Source: Coprenecus sp902388455
GTDB taxonomy: Bacteria > Bacteroidota > Bacteroidia > Bacteroidales > UBA932
Length of the DNA stretch: 64,000 nt
Assembly (NCBI GenBank): GCA_963931615.1
Contig: OZ007032.1
Span: forward strand, 1,364,001-1,428,000
Direction: 5' to 3'
Positions 16,551 to 25,620 of this stretch are shown piece after piece. How positions within the stretch are numbered: position 1 is the stretch's first letter; each line of letters opens with the position of its first letter. Both the position numbers and the translations under genes were made by a program. The notes under the pieces were generated by a model, which saw nothing but the letters and a program-made list of their open reading frames with translations, made no database searches and had not been told where the DNA came from.

Positions 16551-16715
16551 CTAATTGAGAACTTCGCTTAATTTCGCCACTTTAATTCCTTGGGATTCCA
16601 ATTCAGACAAAGGACGCCCCTCACGGACACATCTTTCCACTGCCGTCTTCCTCTCCACATACTGCTGCAAGAATTTCTTAACATCCTGCATAGTTTTTAC
16701 TTGCCCTAAAGTCAT
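16551..16715 (-). CDS. Small charged helical protein
   Basis: A 54-residue frame: MTLGQVKTMQDVKKFLQQYV, then a basic and acidic helix ending in VAKLSEVLN. It has good coding character and a second possible ATG at codon 9. It sits in the otherwise gene-free 500 bp at the left edge of the AT-rich cassette. No family is recognised; it could be the remnant of a mobile or toxin-antitoxin gene, but nothing shows this. Confidence 0.4.
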   Translation of the reverse strand: MTLGQVKTMQDVKKFLQQYVERKTAVERCVREGRPLSELESQGIKVAKLSEVLN

Positions 16716-16825
16716 AATAATTCTGTAATATATTTAACACAGACAAAGATTGTGTTTTTTTCTAATATTTCCAAATCGTAGTCATTATAAACTAAAATTT
16801 TTGATAATTTCTGCAAATAGAATCC

Positions 16826-17261
16826 TTATACAACCTCTGATTTTATGCGTAAAATTTTTGCAGGAATACCAGCGACAACGCATTGTCAGGTACAGGTTTA
16901 TTTACTACTGCATTTGCTCCTATATCTACATTATCTCCAATAGTTATTCCTCCGAACACAATGGCTCCTTTGTTTATATGGACGTTGTTTCCAATTGTCG
17001 GGATGCCGGGATATTTTGAATTACCCCCCCCTATAGTAACTTGTTGAGCCATAACGCATTGGTTTCCTATTTTCGCAGAAGAATGAATGACTACACCAAT
17101 ACCTCCTATCCTAAGTAAATACCTTTGCCAATCTGTGCCTTATAGGGGACCTTGCTATTGTAAATCAGAAAAATAATTAAAGTGATTAGCTTAGGTATAA
17201 CAGGTATCTTATGCAGGTAGCACCACCTTGAAATCCTATAAAATGAAATAGCATTTAACAT
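16826..17261 (-). pseudogene. Frameshifted serine-acetyltransferase-like hexapeptide enzyme
   Basis: The minus strand encodes an O-acetyltransferase of the CysE-like hexapeptide family in three pieces. The first (from ATG 17261) ends in GKGIYLG followed by TAG at 17106-17108; the frame then shifts and continues GIGVVIHSSAKIGNQC through the hexapeptide repeats. Near 16881 a second shift is needed to reach the usual ending VVAGIPAKILRIKSE and the stop at 16826. Each break is explained by loss of one base. The gene is probably inactive unless the shifts are sequence errors. A complete gene of the same class lies at 28061. Confidence 0.75.
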
Positions 17262-17268
17262 GATTTCT

Positions 17269-18501
17269 CTATAGTAATTGATTATTTGTGTAGGCGTAGT
17301 CTTTTAAATATAAAAATCTATCAGTTAATTTCCCATTTTTAAGTATTGTCGCTCTTTGAAGAATAGGATCTCCAAGTTCGCTATTTAAGATTAAGGGAAA
17401 CACATATTTTGATAATTGATCACCAAAATATTTGCTTGTATCGATTGGTAATGCATTTGGACAGGTATCTACAGCCATAACTGTTATATTATTCACGGAT
17501 GTGAATGCAGGTTCTTCAGATGCAGAAATGGGATTGAAATCGTAGAAAGGTTCGTCATGAGTGGACGGCCTTATTGTAGACATTATGCTGCCTTTTATGT
17601 CGCATGTTATATCACCAACAATTCTTATTGACATTTTAGGATCACGAAGTAATTCATTATCTAAGTAAATAGGATGGTTAGGAGACCAGAAATGACATGA
17701 TATTAATATATCTGCATTGTAACTGTATTTTTTGAAATCGCTTCTGTAGTTGCTGCCGTTCTGTACAAAATCTGATAAAGTAAAAGCCCCTTTGGAATCA
17801 ATAGGTTTAACAAGATCCTCGATGTCAAGAACGGTATATGTAATGCAATTAGAAGAATTGTTTGTCAAAAAATCTTGCGGAGATATTCTTTTAGCCTTTA
17901 TTGTATCTAGTACGTATTGCGCACCCTTTGAAACTCTTCCATTACCGGTAATTATAATTTTACATGAACATTTATCAGCTATTTTAATCAGATTACTCAA
18001 CATTTTTTCTAAAGTAAAGGAAATGTTTGGTTTAGGGAGCTCAAATTTATTATATCTTATCCCATATGCTCTAAAAGTATTATATGTACCTACAATACCA
18101 GCCCACCATCCAAAAGCGCAAAGTCGTTGATTGTTATCATCAACAAGATATTCATAATCAGAAAAAGTTATGCCTAGTTCTACCATTTTTTTTATCAACG
18201 GTCTATTATATGGCTGCTGTTTTGCCATATGACCAAAGAAAAAGTAATGTTTTCCAGGAATCAAAGCGGTGGTGTCTACTTCTTTTATACCAAAAAGATA
18301 ATCGCAATTTTCTACAGAATCAACGACTGGAATACCTAATTTTCGATATTCTTCATCGCTGTAGGCTCTTATATCACTTTTTTGAACATAGAACTCAGAG
18401 TTGCTGAATGTCTCCTGTAATTTTTTAATTTCGGCGGGAGTAAGAGCGACTCTATTGTCAATTGGAGATTTAGTTTCTTTAATTAATCCTATTTTAATCA
18501 T
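17269..18501 (-). CDS. Saccharopine/alanine dehydrogenase-like oxidoreductase in capsule locus
   Basis: A 410-residue protein with the N-terminal pattern of the AlaDH/PNT and lysine-forming saccharopine dehydrogenase families (KIGLIKETKSPIDNRVALTP), the GHMAKQQPYN segment, and a nucleotide-binding stretch IIITGNGRVSKGAQYVL. Such enzymes reductively join a keto acid to an amino group, or run in reverse. In a polysaccharide cassette a plain lysine-catabolic role is unlikely. Making an opine-like or N-carboxyalkyl amino acid that decorates the capsule is a reasonable inference. It is next to a CapK-like adenylating enzyme and shares its AT-rich composition. Confidence 0.65.
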   Translation of the reverse strand: MIKIGLIKETKSPIDNRVALTPAEIKKLQETFSNSEFYVQKSDIRAYSDEEYRKLGIPVVDSVENCDYLFGIKEVDTTALIPGKHYFFFGHMAKQQPYNRPLIKKMVELGITFSDYEYLVDDNNQRLCAFGWWAGIVGTYNTFRAYGIRYNKFELPKPNISFTLEKMLSNLIKIADKCSCKIIITGNGRVSKGAQYVLDTIKAKRISPQDFLTNNSSNCITYTVLDIEDLVKPIDSKGAFTLSDFVQNGSNYRSDFKKYSYNADILISCHFWSPNHPIYLDNELLRDPKMSIRIVGDITCDIKGSIMSTIRPSTHDEPFYDFNPISASEEPAFTSVNNITVMAVDTCPNALPIDTSKYFGDQLSKYVFPLILNSELGDPILQRATILKNGKLTDRFLYLKDYAYTNNQLL

Positions 18502-18511
18502 AATGTCATTG

Positions 18512-19771
18512 TTATAAAAAGTTATGTATGTTTAATTTTTGAATAATTCTCATTTGTTTTCCACGTTTTGTTTTTTCTATGTCATCAACTACAATAACCT
18601 TGCATCTCATGTTTTTAAAGCACTTATTAATATCTTCTTCAAGCATTTTTGCCTCGTTGTTGTTAAACTGATTATTAACCACTACTTTATATATCAATTC
18701 ACCTATTTTGTCTTGATAAAATTGAAATGATATCACATTTTTTTTGGATTCATATCTTGTGTGTATTATGCATGGAATAACTTCGTTTTTGGCGTTTACA
18801 ACGAAATCCGAGGTTCTTCCAATTATTGATACAACATTGTTGTTTGAGTCAAGCTCCACATAATCATCAGTTCCGTATCTAATGAACGGCATATCTGAGT
18901 TCATTATGCTTGTTGCGATAATTTCAGCTATCTTATTTCCATTGTCCAAGGTTTCGCCAGTTTCAATAAATTCCACATATCCATAATTAGGGAAAAAAGT
19001 ATAATGCCCGCCATCAATACTAAGAGCGCAGCATGCCAATTCATTATGACTATAGTAGTCTATTACATTAACATTTGGGAATACTTCTTTGACAAGCATT
19101 TTATCTTCTTTTGAGAAAATTTCGCTACTTGTCAGAATCCCTTTTAACGTAGGAATATTTGCAGTATGGTAGCGCCTCTTGATGAGTCTCGCTAGAATAG
19201 AGAGGGAGGAAGGATAAGCATGAATACATTCTATCCTATGTGAGTTTAAAAGTGATAAGTAAGTATCTAAAGTGTCATCTGATATTAAATATGAGGATAA
19301 AATGAGGGTCTTCTTATTTACAACTTCGGAAATTTCTCCATTTTTAGGTTTATTTCCTCTTAGAATAGCAATATTTAGTTTCTTCCCAATCAGTGAGAAC
19401 GCATAGTCTGAGACAATGTCCTTTTTAATCAATGTGCTAATAGAATAATATAATTGGAGGGATTGTCCAGTGGAGCCTCCTGTCTTAACCTTGTGCATCA
19501 ATGGGACAATACACTTTTTTGAAACGAATTCTTCTTCATGTCCCATTATATCGGATTTCCTGAGAATGGGATATGTTGTTATATTAAAATTATCTATTGT
19601 ACTCTTTGGATAGGAATGCTGCTTGTAGAATGAGATATTAGTTATTGATTTGTTAATACTGTTGACTAATGTTGGTAAGTGAAACTCATTTAAAAGTATT
19701 TTTCTCTCCTTTTTATATTGTGGGGAATTTTTAATCACTTTTTTTAATAGATAGGATAGTTTTGTGTCCAT
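18512..19771 (-). CDS. CapK/PaaK-like adenylate-forming enzyme
   Basis: A 419-residue protein related to CapK and phenylacetate-CoA ligases. The adenylation motif KTGGSTGQSL is near residue 95, with YSHNELACCA and FIRYGTDDYVELD further on. Capsule-locus members of this family are thought to activate a carboxylic acid for attachment to sugar or amino groups; the substrates are mostly unknown. It ends 10 bp before the saccharopine-dehydrogenase-like gene, so the two may act in order: one makes, the other activates an amino-acid-type substituent. Confidence 0.7.
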   Translation of the reverse strand: MDTKLSYLLKKVIKNSPQYKKERKILLNEFHLPTLVNSINKSITNISFYKQHSYPKSTIDNFNITTYPILRKSDIMGHEEEFVSKKCIVPLMHKVKTGGSTGQSLQLYYSISTLIKKDIVSDYAFSLIGKKLNIAILRGNKPKNGEISEVVNKKTLILSSYLISDDTLDTYLSLLNSHRIECIHAYPSSLSILARLIKRRYHTANIPTLKGILTSSEIFSKEDKMLVKEVFPNVNVIDYYSHNELACCALSIDGGHYTFFPNYGYVEFIETGETLDNGNKIAEIIATSIMNSDMPFIRYGTDDYVELDSNNNVVSIIGRTSDFVVNAKNEVIPCIIHTRYESKKNVISFQFYQDKIGELIYKVVVNNQFNNNEAKMLEEDINKCFKNMRCKVIVVDDIEKTKRGKQMRIIQKLNIHNFL

Positions 19772-19792
19772 AGTATTGTGATGTGTGTTGAA

Positions 19793-20854
19793 TTACAGTA
19801 GTTTGTTATAGATCTCAATTAATTGATTTTCGATGTAATTTGGGAAATATGGCGAAACAAGATTATATGATTCATCTCCCATTTGTGCAATCTTAGATGG
19901 ATTATTTATCAAGTCATTAATTGCCCAGGATAGTCCGTTTTTGTCTCCCGGTTTGATTAAGTATCCATTAATGTTGTCTTTAACAATTTCAGGGATACCT
20001 CCGACAGGCGTGGATATAATAGGCATTTTGTATGACATGGCTTCAAGGATTGAAACAGGAAGCCCTTCTACATATGAGGGCAGTATGAAAATGTCAGAGG
20101 AATTGAGAATGTTGATCTTTTCATCTCCGCTAATCCATCCCACGTATTTAACAATGTCTGAGATTCCATTATTTTCAATAGTTTCTGTTAGTTTTTGAAT
20201 ATTACCGATACCTCCTATATGTAGGCATATTTTATTCTTGAATGACGATTTGTTGTCAATTATCACTGATAGTAAATCAAAAATCCCTTTTTCTTCAGAA
20301 ATCTGCCCCAAGAATAGCAAATGAATTGTTGAAATTTTATGTAGAGGGGTCTTGTTTATTGACGGGAAAGGTACAATATTATTGGCGATTTCAATATTCG
20401 GATTAGAAACTATGTTCTGAAAATAATTTCTCCAATTTTCTGATAAAACAATTAACGTGTCACAATTGTTTAATATCTTCGATATTTTTTTAGGAGAGGA
20501 AGCATAAAATCTTTTAAATCCACCACCATGAATATGTAGTATTACTTTTTTGTTGAATAGTTTTGCGACGTTGATAAATAAGGAAGATCTCCAAAAACTA
20601 TTGTAAGAAGCAGTGTGTGTGTGGATAATTTTTATTTTACTATCCTTAATCAGAGTAATAATGGTTCTGACTAGAGCGTTTACTCCAATAAAAATATTGA
20701 TTATTTTATTTTTAGAGCCGGAATTTATTATGCACTTGAACTCTGGGAATATATAGTGGCTATAATTCCACATGACTTGTGCGACACCTCCTTTAGGATA
20801 CCTATAGTCACATCCAATTGTTAAAATTTTAGATGATAAATTATCACTTAACAT
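19793..20854 (-). CDS. GT4-family glycosyltransferase
   Basis: A 353-residue GT-B enzyme. The N-terminal half has the acceptor-side pattern (GCDYRYPKGGVAQVM, HIHGGGFKRFY) and the C-terminal half the donor site: LLFLGQISEEKGI, then PSYVEGLPVSILEAMSYKMP with the E-x7-E motif. It probably adds one residue of the repeat unit to the lipid-linked saccharide on the cytosolic side. It overlaps the previous transferase gene by 11 bp. Donor and linkage cannot be told from sequence. Confidence 0.82.
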   Translation of the reverse strand: MLSDNLSSKILTIGCDYRYPKGGVAQVMWNYSHYIFPEFKCIINSGSKNKIINIFIGVNALVRTIITLIKDSKIKIIHTHTASYNSFWRSSLFINVAKLFNKKVILHIHGGGFKRFYASSPKKISKILNNCDTLIVLSENWRNYFQNIVSNPNIEIANNIVPFPSINKTPLHKISTIHLLFLGQISEEKGIFDLLSVIIDNKSSFKNKICLHIGGIGNIQKLTETIENNGISDIVKYVGWISGDEKINILNSSDIFILPSYVEGLPVSILEAMSYKMPIISTPVGGIPEIVKDNINGYLIKPGDKNGLSWAINDLINNPSKIAQMGDESYNLVSPYFPNYIENQLIEIYNKLL

Positions 20855-21947
20855 TACATCTTAGATTAAAGTATTCTGCTTCGTATTTTTTTGCACAAAC
20901 CTCCATACTGTATTTACCTTTATAATATTGTTTTAATGTCTCTTTATTTAAAGGATGTGAAATAAATCGTTTAATGGAGGATTTATATGCTTCAACATCA
21001 TCATCTGCACAAAGATATCCTGTTATATTGTCCTGTATGACATCAGGAATCCCTCCAACAGCAGTACAAATGGGTGTTAGTCCACAGGCTAGAGCTTCCA
21101 AAAGAGTAATTGGTAGCCCTTCATATTTTGAGGTTAGGCAAAATGCATCAGAACAAAGCATATAATCACATACATTGTCTTTCTCTCCAAGAAAATGTAT
21201 GTTTTTACAGGCATTCTCTTGAAGTTTTGCTCCATCAGTGCAATTGTAGCCGTTCCCAATGATTAGCAATGTAAATTGGATGCCTTCTTTATAGAGTTCA
21301 TTGAATGCATCTATGAGTAATTTCTGATTTTTCTGTGTGTTGTATCTTGCGACATGTATAAAAACAGGTGTCTCTGTATTTTTTAAACTCTCAACATCTC
21401 TTTTTACATCTAGAAATTTGTCAGACATTATAGGCGTAGCCCGTCCATTATCAATAACAGGGGCATTTTTAAGACTGTATAAATCTTCGTATGATTTTTG
21501 ACATAGTTTTGATATGCAAATAGGTCTGATTAGGTTATGCCTGTAAAAGAATTTATTAATATAAAGTTGCCACTTTGAGCCATATGTGTGTTCTGCGATG
21601 CTGTGTAAGGTCTGAAAAAACAGGATATGTTTATTAAAAAAACACGTCCTAAAAATATAAGGAATAACATTTAGATGGCAATGTACTATATCTGGATTCT
21701 CCTGATTAATATACCTCTGTAGTAAATTTGATTTACGTATAGAAAATCCTCGATTGAAGTTCATCGCATGAAACTTAACATTAGGCCTTAAAAATTTCTT
21801 ATTAAAGATAAATTGAGGATTATCTTCTCTGAGTAATATACATACGGTCACATTGTGCCCTATGTTCGCTAGCTCGTTAGATAAATCAACTACAAATCGT
21901 TCTGCTCCACCGGATGAAAGGGAATATGTAATCTGAATAATATTCAT
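20844..21947 (-). CDS. GT4-family glycosyltransferase
   Basis: A 367-residue GT-B enzyme beginning MNIIQITYSLSSGGAERFVV, the typical GT4 N-terminus. The donor site shows FIHVARYNTQKNQKLLIDAF and LTSKYEGLPITLLEALACGL with the E-x7-E motif. Cytosolic, one of three GT4-like enzymes in the cassette. It overlaps the acyltransferase gene by four bases (ATGA) and the next transferase by 11, so translation is coupled. Confidence 0.83.
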   Translation of the reverse strand: MNIIQITYSLSSGGAERFVVDLSNELANIGHNVTVCILLREDNPQFIFNKKFLRPNVKFHAMNFNRGFSIRKSNLLQRYINQENPDIVHCHLNVIPYIFRTCFFNKHILFFQTLHSIAEHTYGSKWQLYINKFFYRHNLIRPICISKLCQKSYEDLYSLKNAPVIDNGRATPIMSDKFLDVKRDVESLKNTETPVFIHVARYNTQKNQKLLIDAFNELYKEGIQFTLLIIGNGYNCTDGAKLQENACKNIHFLGEKDNVCDYMLCSDAFCLTSKYEGLPITLLEALACGLTPICTAVGGIPDVIQDNITGYLCADDDVEAYKSSIKRFISHPLNKETLKQYYKGKYSMEVCAKKYEAEYFNLRCNVK

Positions 21948-22945
21948 GAGAAAAGCTTATATATTTTGGGAAAAAGAAATTTTAGGATATAAATCAACAT
22001 TATATTTAAAAACAGTGTAAGGATAAAGACAACAACACCAAGTATAATTGTATTATAGTTGTTAAAATGAGATTTGTCCAAGAATAAACACAATAAATTA
22101 TATATTATTTGGTGAAATAGGTATAATGGCAATGATAATTTACCTAAAAAAATGAATACGTTTTTCTTGCGTGTTAACTTGGTTTTAGATAATAAAAAGA
22201 TAGTGGGGAATGCGATGATTGGAATTATTATGTATATGAAAGGGTAATATGTGTACCGGTTAAAATCAGTAATGGAGTATATTGTAAGTATTAGAACAAA
22301 TGCAATAGGAAAGAAAAGTTTAAACCATATTTTATTGCTGTAATTTTCAATAATGAATCTTAGGAAGATAGCAATACTGAAATTAGATAATGCATAGAAT
22401 ATCCCTAGTGGGCAATAGAGATTAATGTCAACATTATGACCGAGCCCCAGTGCGAGAATTAATAATGTAAAAGTTGAAATTAACAAGATGGGAATTTTTG
22501 CTTTTATATATGTGAAATAGAGATTTCTTATTATTAAAAAAGAGAACATTGCTGGTAAGAACCATAAAAATTGCGTTCCAGTTACAATAGATAGTAAATT
22601 TGAGGATCCGGATAAGTATCCCCAGAATGATTCTAACAAATTATAATTATAGTTATGTATGAAGATATTGCAAATTAATAAAATAATAAAAAATATTGTG
22701 TATGGAGTGAATAAGCGGATAAAGTCTTTTTTCACACGATAAAATGAGAAATCAGGAACATTATATAATACTGGTAAGTAAAAAAAAGAATGGATATGAA
22801 AAGCATACAAGAAATCTTTTAAACTATTGTGAAAATTTAGTCCATGTATTATATAATAGTTATGCCCAACTATTATCAGAATTATTAAAATCCCTTTAAT
22901 GAAGTCTGATTCATTATGGGAAAGAAGGGATTTGGATTTATTCAT
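21944..22945 (-). CDS. Acyltransferase family 3 membrane protein (polysaccharide O-acylation)
   Basis: A 333-residue integral membrane protein with about ten hydrophobic segments. The N-terminal ESDFIKGILIILIIVGHNYY carries the family-3 acyltransferase signature with its His, and FLWFLPAMFSF follows. Family members put acetyl or other short acyl groups on lipid-linked sugars. The ATG at 22945 gives an 8-bp overlap with the polymerase gene; an ATG 12 codons earlier is possible but less typical. Confidence 0.78.
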   Translation of the reverse strand: MNKSKSLLSHNESDFIKGILIILIIVGHNYYIIHGLNFHNSLKDFLYAFHIHSFFYLPVLYNVPDFSFYRVKKDFIRLFTPYTIFFIILLICNIFIHNYNYNLLESFWGYLSGSSNLLSIVTGTQFLWFLPAMFSFLIIRNLYFTYIKAKIPILLISTFTLLILALGLGHNVDINLYCPLGIFYALSNFSIAIFLRFIIENYSNKIWFKLFFPIAFVLILTIYSITDFNRYTYYPFIYIIIPIIAFPTIFLLSKTKLTRKKNVFIFLGKLSLPLYLFHQIIYNLLCLFLDKSHFNNYNTIILGVVVFILTLFLNIMLIYILKFLFPKIYKLFS

Positions 22946-24110
22946 ATGTATTTTTATTTGTTTTATATGAAATGGCATCAAAGTACCCCCAAAAAGCGCA
23001 TAAACAGATTATGGAATTAGAAAACATAATCATATGTGAAAAAAATGAAAGGAATAAAAATATACATATTGACAATCTTAGTCCAAATAAACATGTTTTA
23101 TCAATATTTCTACAATGCGCTTTTTTCAATAGTGATACAATAAATGTTATATATAATATGAATCCGAGTAAACCGAAATCGTAAAATACTTCTAGAAAGT
23201 CGTTGTGAGCGCTGTAGCCGACAAAAGTTTTGACTGAATTATAACCGTGCCCAAAATAAAACTCATATGATCCAAAGGAATCTAAAATAGAGGTATAAAC
23301 AAGGCGATATACATCATTTCTACCGGAACCGCCATCTTCACTAATTGCTGTTAATCTGTTGACTATATATATAAATTCATCTTTAAGCACAATGGAAATC
23401 AGCAAAAAGGAACAAGCCAAAATAACAAGTATCGAAAACAATAATTTTTTTCTTGTTTCAACAGAGCCTCTTTTATATGAATTTATAAAATTATATATGA
23501 CAAAAAATGACATTACTAAGATGCCTGTTCTTTTTGCAGCTAGAATCATACATATTGTAATGGTCAGAATAAGAAGGTTTTTTGTATTATTATTTTTAAT
23601 CAATACAATAAAAGGAAGCATTGTTAACATATAATAGGACTCAATGAATTCCCATGTTTTTCCAGTGCCAAGCCTTGTAAAATAATTTAATAGAAAAAGG
23701 GTACAAAATAAAATAGTAAATGCTGTTATAACTTTATCTCTTTTGGGAATATCAACATTGTTTTGTATGATAAAGAACGAATAAAAAAAAGCATATGAAA
23801 AAATCCATACAGATAATGAAGTATAGGTATTAATATCAAAAAAACGTCCTAAAGAGGTGTTCTCCGAATAGAATAATAGAAATAGGGCATATAATAACAG
23901 AAATGTCATTGTTGAGGAACGAGGGATGCTTTTGTTAAAATATACTGTAATGCTGCATAGTATAATAATGATGTTAAGTAAAAAAATGGACTGGATGGCA
24001 ATAGCGGGTGTGCTGATGCCAATTTCGTCAATTCTGAATCTGTAAAAAGTGAACAGAAAAAGTATAATTAGCGATGCCCAAAATATTCTTATGACAATTT
24101 TATTTTGCAT
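22938..24110 (-). CDS. wzy: Wzy-type O-antigen/capsule polymerase
   Basis: A 390-residue protein with 10-12 hydrophobic segments and a large periplasmic loop at about 255-310 (GSGRNDVYRLV, then FGHGYNSVKTFVGYSAHNDF), the usual arrangement of Wzy and O-antigen ligase proteins. It should join repeat units on the periplasmic side. Sequence of Wzy is poorly conserved, so the call rests on topology, loop motif and place next to the flippase gene. Confidence 0.78.
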   Translation of the reverse strand: MQNKIVIRIFWASLIILFLFTFYRFRIDEIGISTPAIAIQSIFLLNIIIILCSITVYFNKSIPRSSTMTFLLLYALFLLFYSENTSLGRFFDINTYTSLSVWIFSYAFFYSFFIIQNNVDIPKRDKVITAFTILFCTLFLLNYFTRLGTGKTWEFIESYYMLTMLPFIVLIKNNNTKNLLILTITICMILAAKRTGILVMSFFVIYNFINSYKRGSVETRKKLLFSILVILACSFLLISIVLKDEFIYIVNRLTAISEDGGSGRNDVYRLVYTSILDSFGSYEFYFGHGYNSVKTFVGYSAHNDFLEVFYDFGLLGFILYITFIVSLLKKAHCRNIDKTCLFGLRLSICIFLFLSFFSHMIMFSNSIICLCAFWGYFDAISYKTNKNTYE

Positions 24111-25620
24111 GCCTAAAATGCGTAATGTGTTTTACAAGCAAGTTTCTTTCCTCTGAAGAGAATAAAATAAAAAAGCATAAAATCCAGACAATTATAATAT
24201 CTGCAAGTGTAATCAAGATCAACTTTCCGAAAAGGCATATGTCGTTCAGTGTGCTATAGATGTTATTTAAGCAAAAGAGGCTGATAACAACAATGCTGAA
24301 AGCAGGAAGTAGTACTGTTTTAATGTATTTGAAGCATGGGTAATTTGCGGAATGATGAGCAAATAAGATTCTTATAATCAATAGTATTAAGTCTACGCAT
24401 ATAGTTGTGATTAGTACGGATTGAGGCTTCATTCCTAATTTAAGACAAATAAATGAAATAGGAATAATTAACAGCATAATAGAACTTATTATTAAAAAAT
24501 ATTTTTTAATTTTCCCAGAAGCCTGCATTATAAACATTAGAGGTGTGGAAAATAATTCGATGTATGAATTTAATAGCATTAATTTAACGAACGATGAGCA
24601 GTATTCAGGAATAGTTCCAAGCCATATGAGAAGAATTTCATCAGTACAAATATATATTGGAAGTGTTACAATGAAAAAGATAGCGAAGGCAAATTTTCCA
24701 GATTTGCATATAAGGAAATCGAGTCGGCTGTAGTCTTGTTTACTATATGCTTGTATTATTTGAGAATTGGAAGCTTGAAAAATACTTGTTGAAAAAAAAA
24801 GCAGTTGCGAATTAAGTTGGTTGGCGATGCCGTAAGATGCATTTATAATCGTTCCAAAAAAATTGTTAAGAATAATATTGACACCTTGTACTTTTCCTAT
24901 ATTTGCGATACCTCCGAATAAATTCCAACTAGCAAAACTTAATAATTCTTTTATTGTATTAATCTTGCATTTTGCCTTAAATTTAAGATGGACAAAACGT
25001 GTGACAATATAATTATAAGATAATCTGACAAGTAGAGATACTATTGCTGTTAAAAAAGCATATGATATTAACTTATTAGAGAATAAAGCTAGAGCTAAGG
25101 CAATACCAAGTTTTATTATAACTTCAATAATACCAACGATGGAAGATAGGAATATTTTTTCAAATGCGATTAAAACAGCTTGCTGTGGAATAGATATAAT
25201 ATTTAATATAAAAGAAAAAATAACACATTGAAATACAATCATGACTTCATGTGTTTTCCCATCGGGGAATACCATGCAATGCTTGATGAAAAAAATTCCA
25301 ACAGTTTCACATAGTAATAACACAATGCCAGCTAAGACCAAATGTATAAAAATGGAGTTATTGTAGATTTGTTTTATCCTACTGTTATTTTTCTCTGCTA
25401 TTCCATAAGAAAGGTATCTTTGGACTGATGTTATCATTGAGCTGTTTAAAACGCCGAAAAATGTTATAAAGCCAGCAATTACGGAATATATTCCATAGTC
25501 CTCGACACCTAATTGTTGTAAAATAATCCTTGCAGAAAATAGCTGAACTATTATGGTTATAATAATTCTGGCATATTGAGCTATGGTATTTTTAATTAAT
25601 ATGCTGTTTTGATTTTGCAT
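24100..25620 (-). CDS. wzx: Wzx-type flippase (oligosaccharide translocase)
   Basis: A 506-residue protein with about 14 hydrophobic segments. The N-terminus (IAQYARIIITIIVQLFSARI, then LQQLGVEDYGIYSVIAGFI) is typical for polysaccharide translocases of the MOP superfamily. It should flip the undecaprenyl-PP-linked repeat unit across the inner membrane. It overlaps both neighbours (11 bp with the polymerase, 29 bp with the transferase). Confidence 0.85.
   Translation of the reverse strand: MQNQNSILIKNTIAQYARIIITIIVQLFSARIILQQLGVEDYGIYSVIAGFITFFGVLNSSMITSVQRYLSYGIAEKNNSRIKQIYNNSIFIHLVLAGIVLLLCETVGIFFIKHCMVFPDGKTHEVMIVFQCVIFSFILNIISIPQQAVLIAFEKIFLSSIVGIIEVIIKLGIALALALFSNKLISYAFLTAIVSLLVRLSYNYIVTRFVHLKFKAKCKINTIKELLSFASWNLFGGIANIGKVQGVNIILNNFFGTIINASYGIANQLNSQLLFFSTSIFQASNSQIIQAYSKQDYSRLDFLICKSGKFAFAIFFIVTLPIYICTDEILLIWLGTIPEYCSSFVKLMLLNSYIELFSTPLMFIMQASGKIKKYFLIISSIMLLIIPISFICLKLGMKPQSVLITTICVDLILLIIRILFAHHSANYPCFKYIKTVLLPAFSIVVISLFCLNNIYSTLNDICLFGKLILITLADIIIVWILCFFILFSSEERNLLVKHITHFRHAK

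Noticed and set aside
17026..17032. Seven-C tract inside the broken acetyltransferase as a slippage switch
   Set aside because: The two frame breaks lie at about 17108 and 16881, not at the tract.
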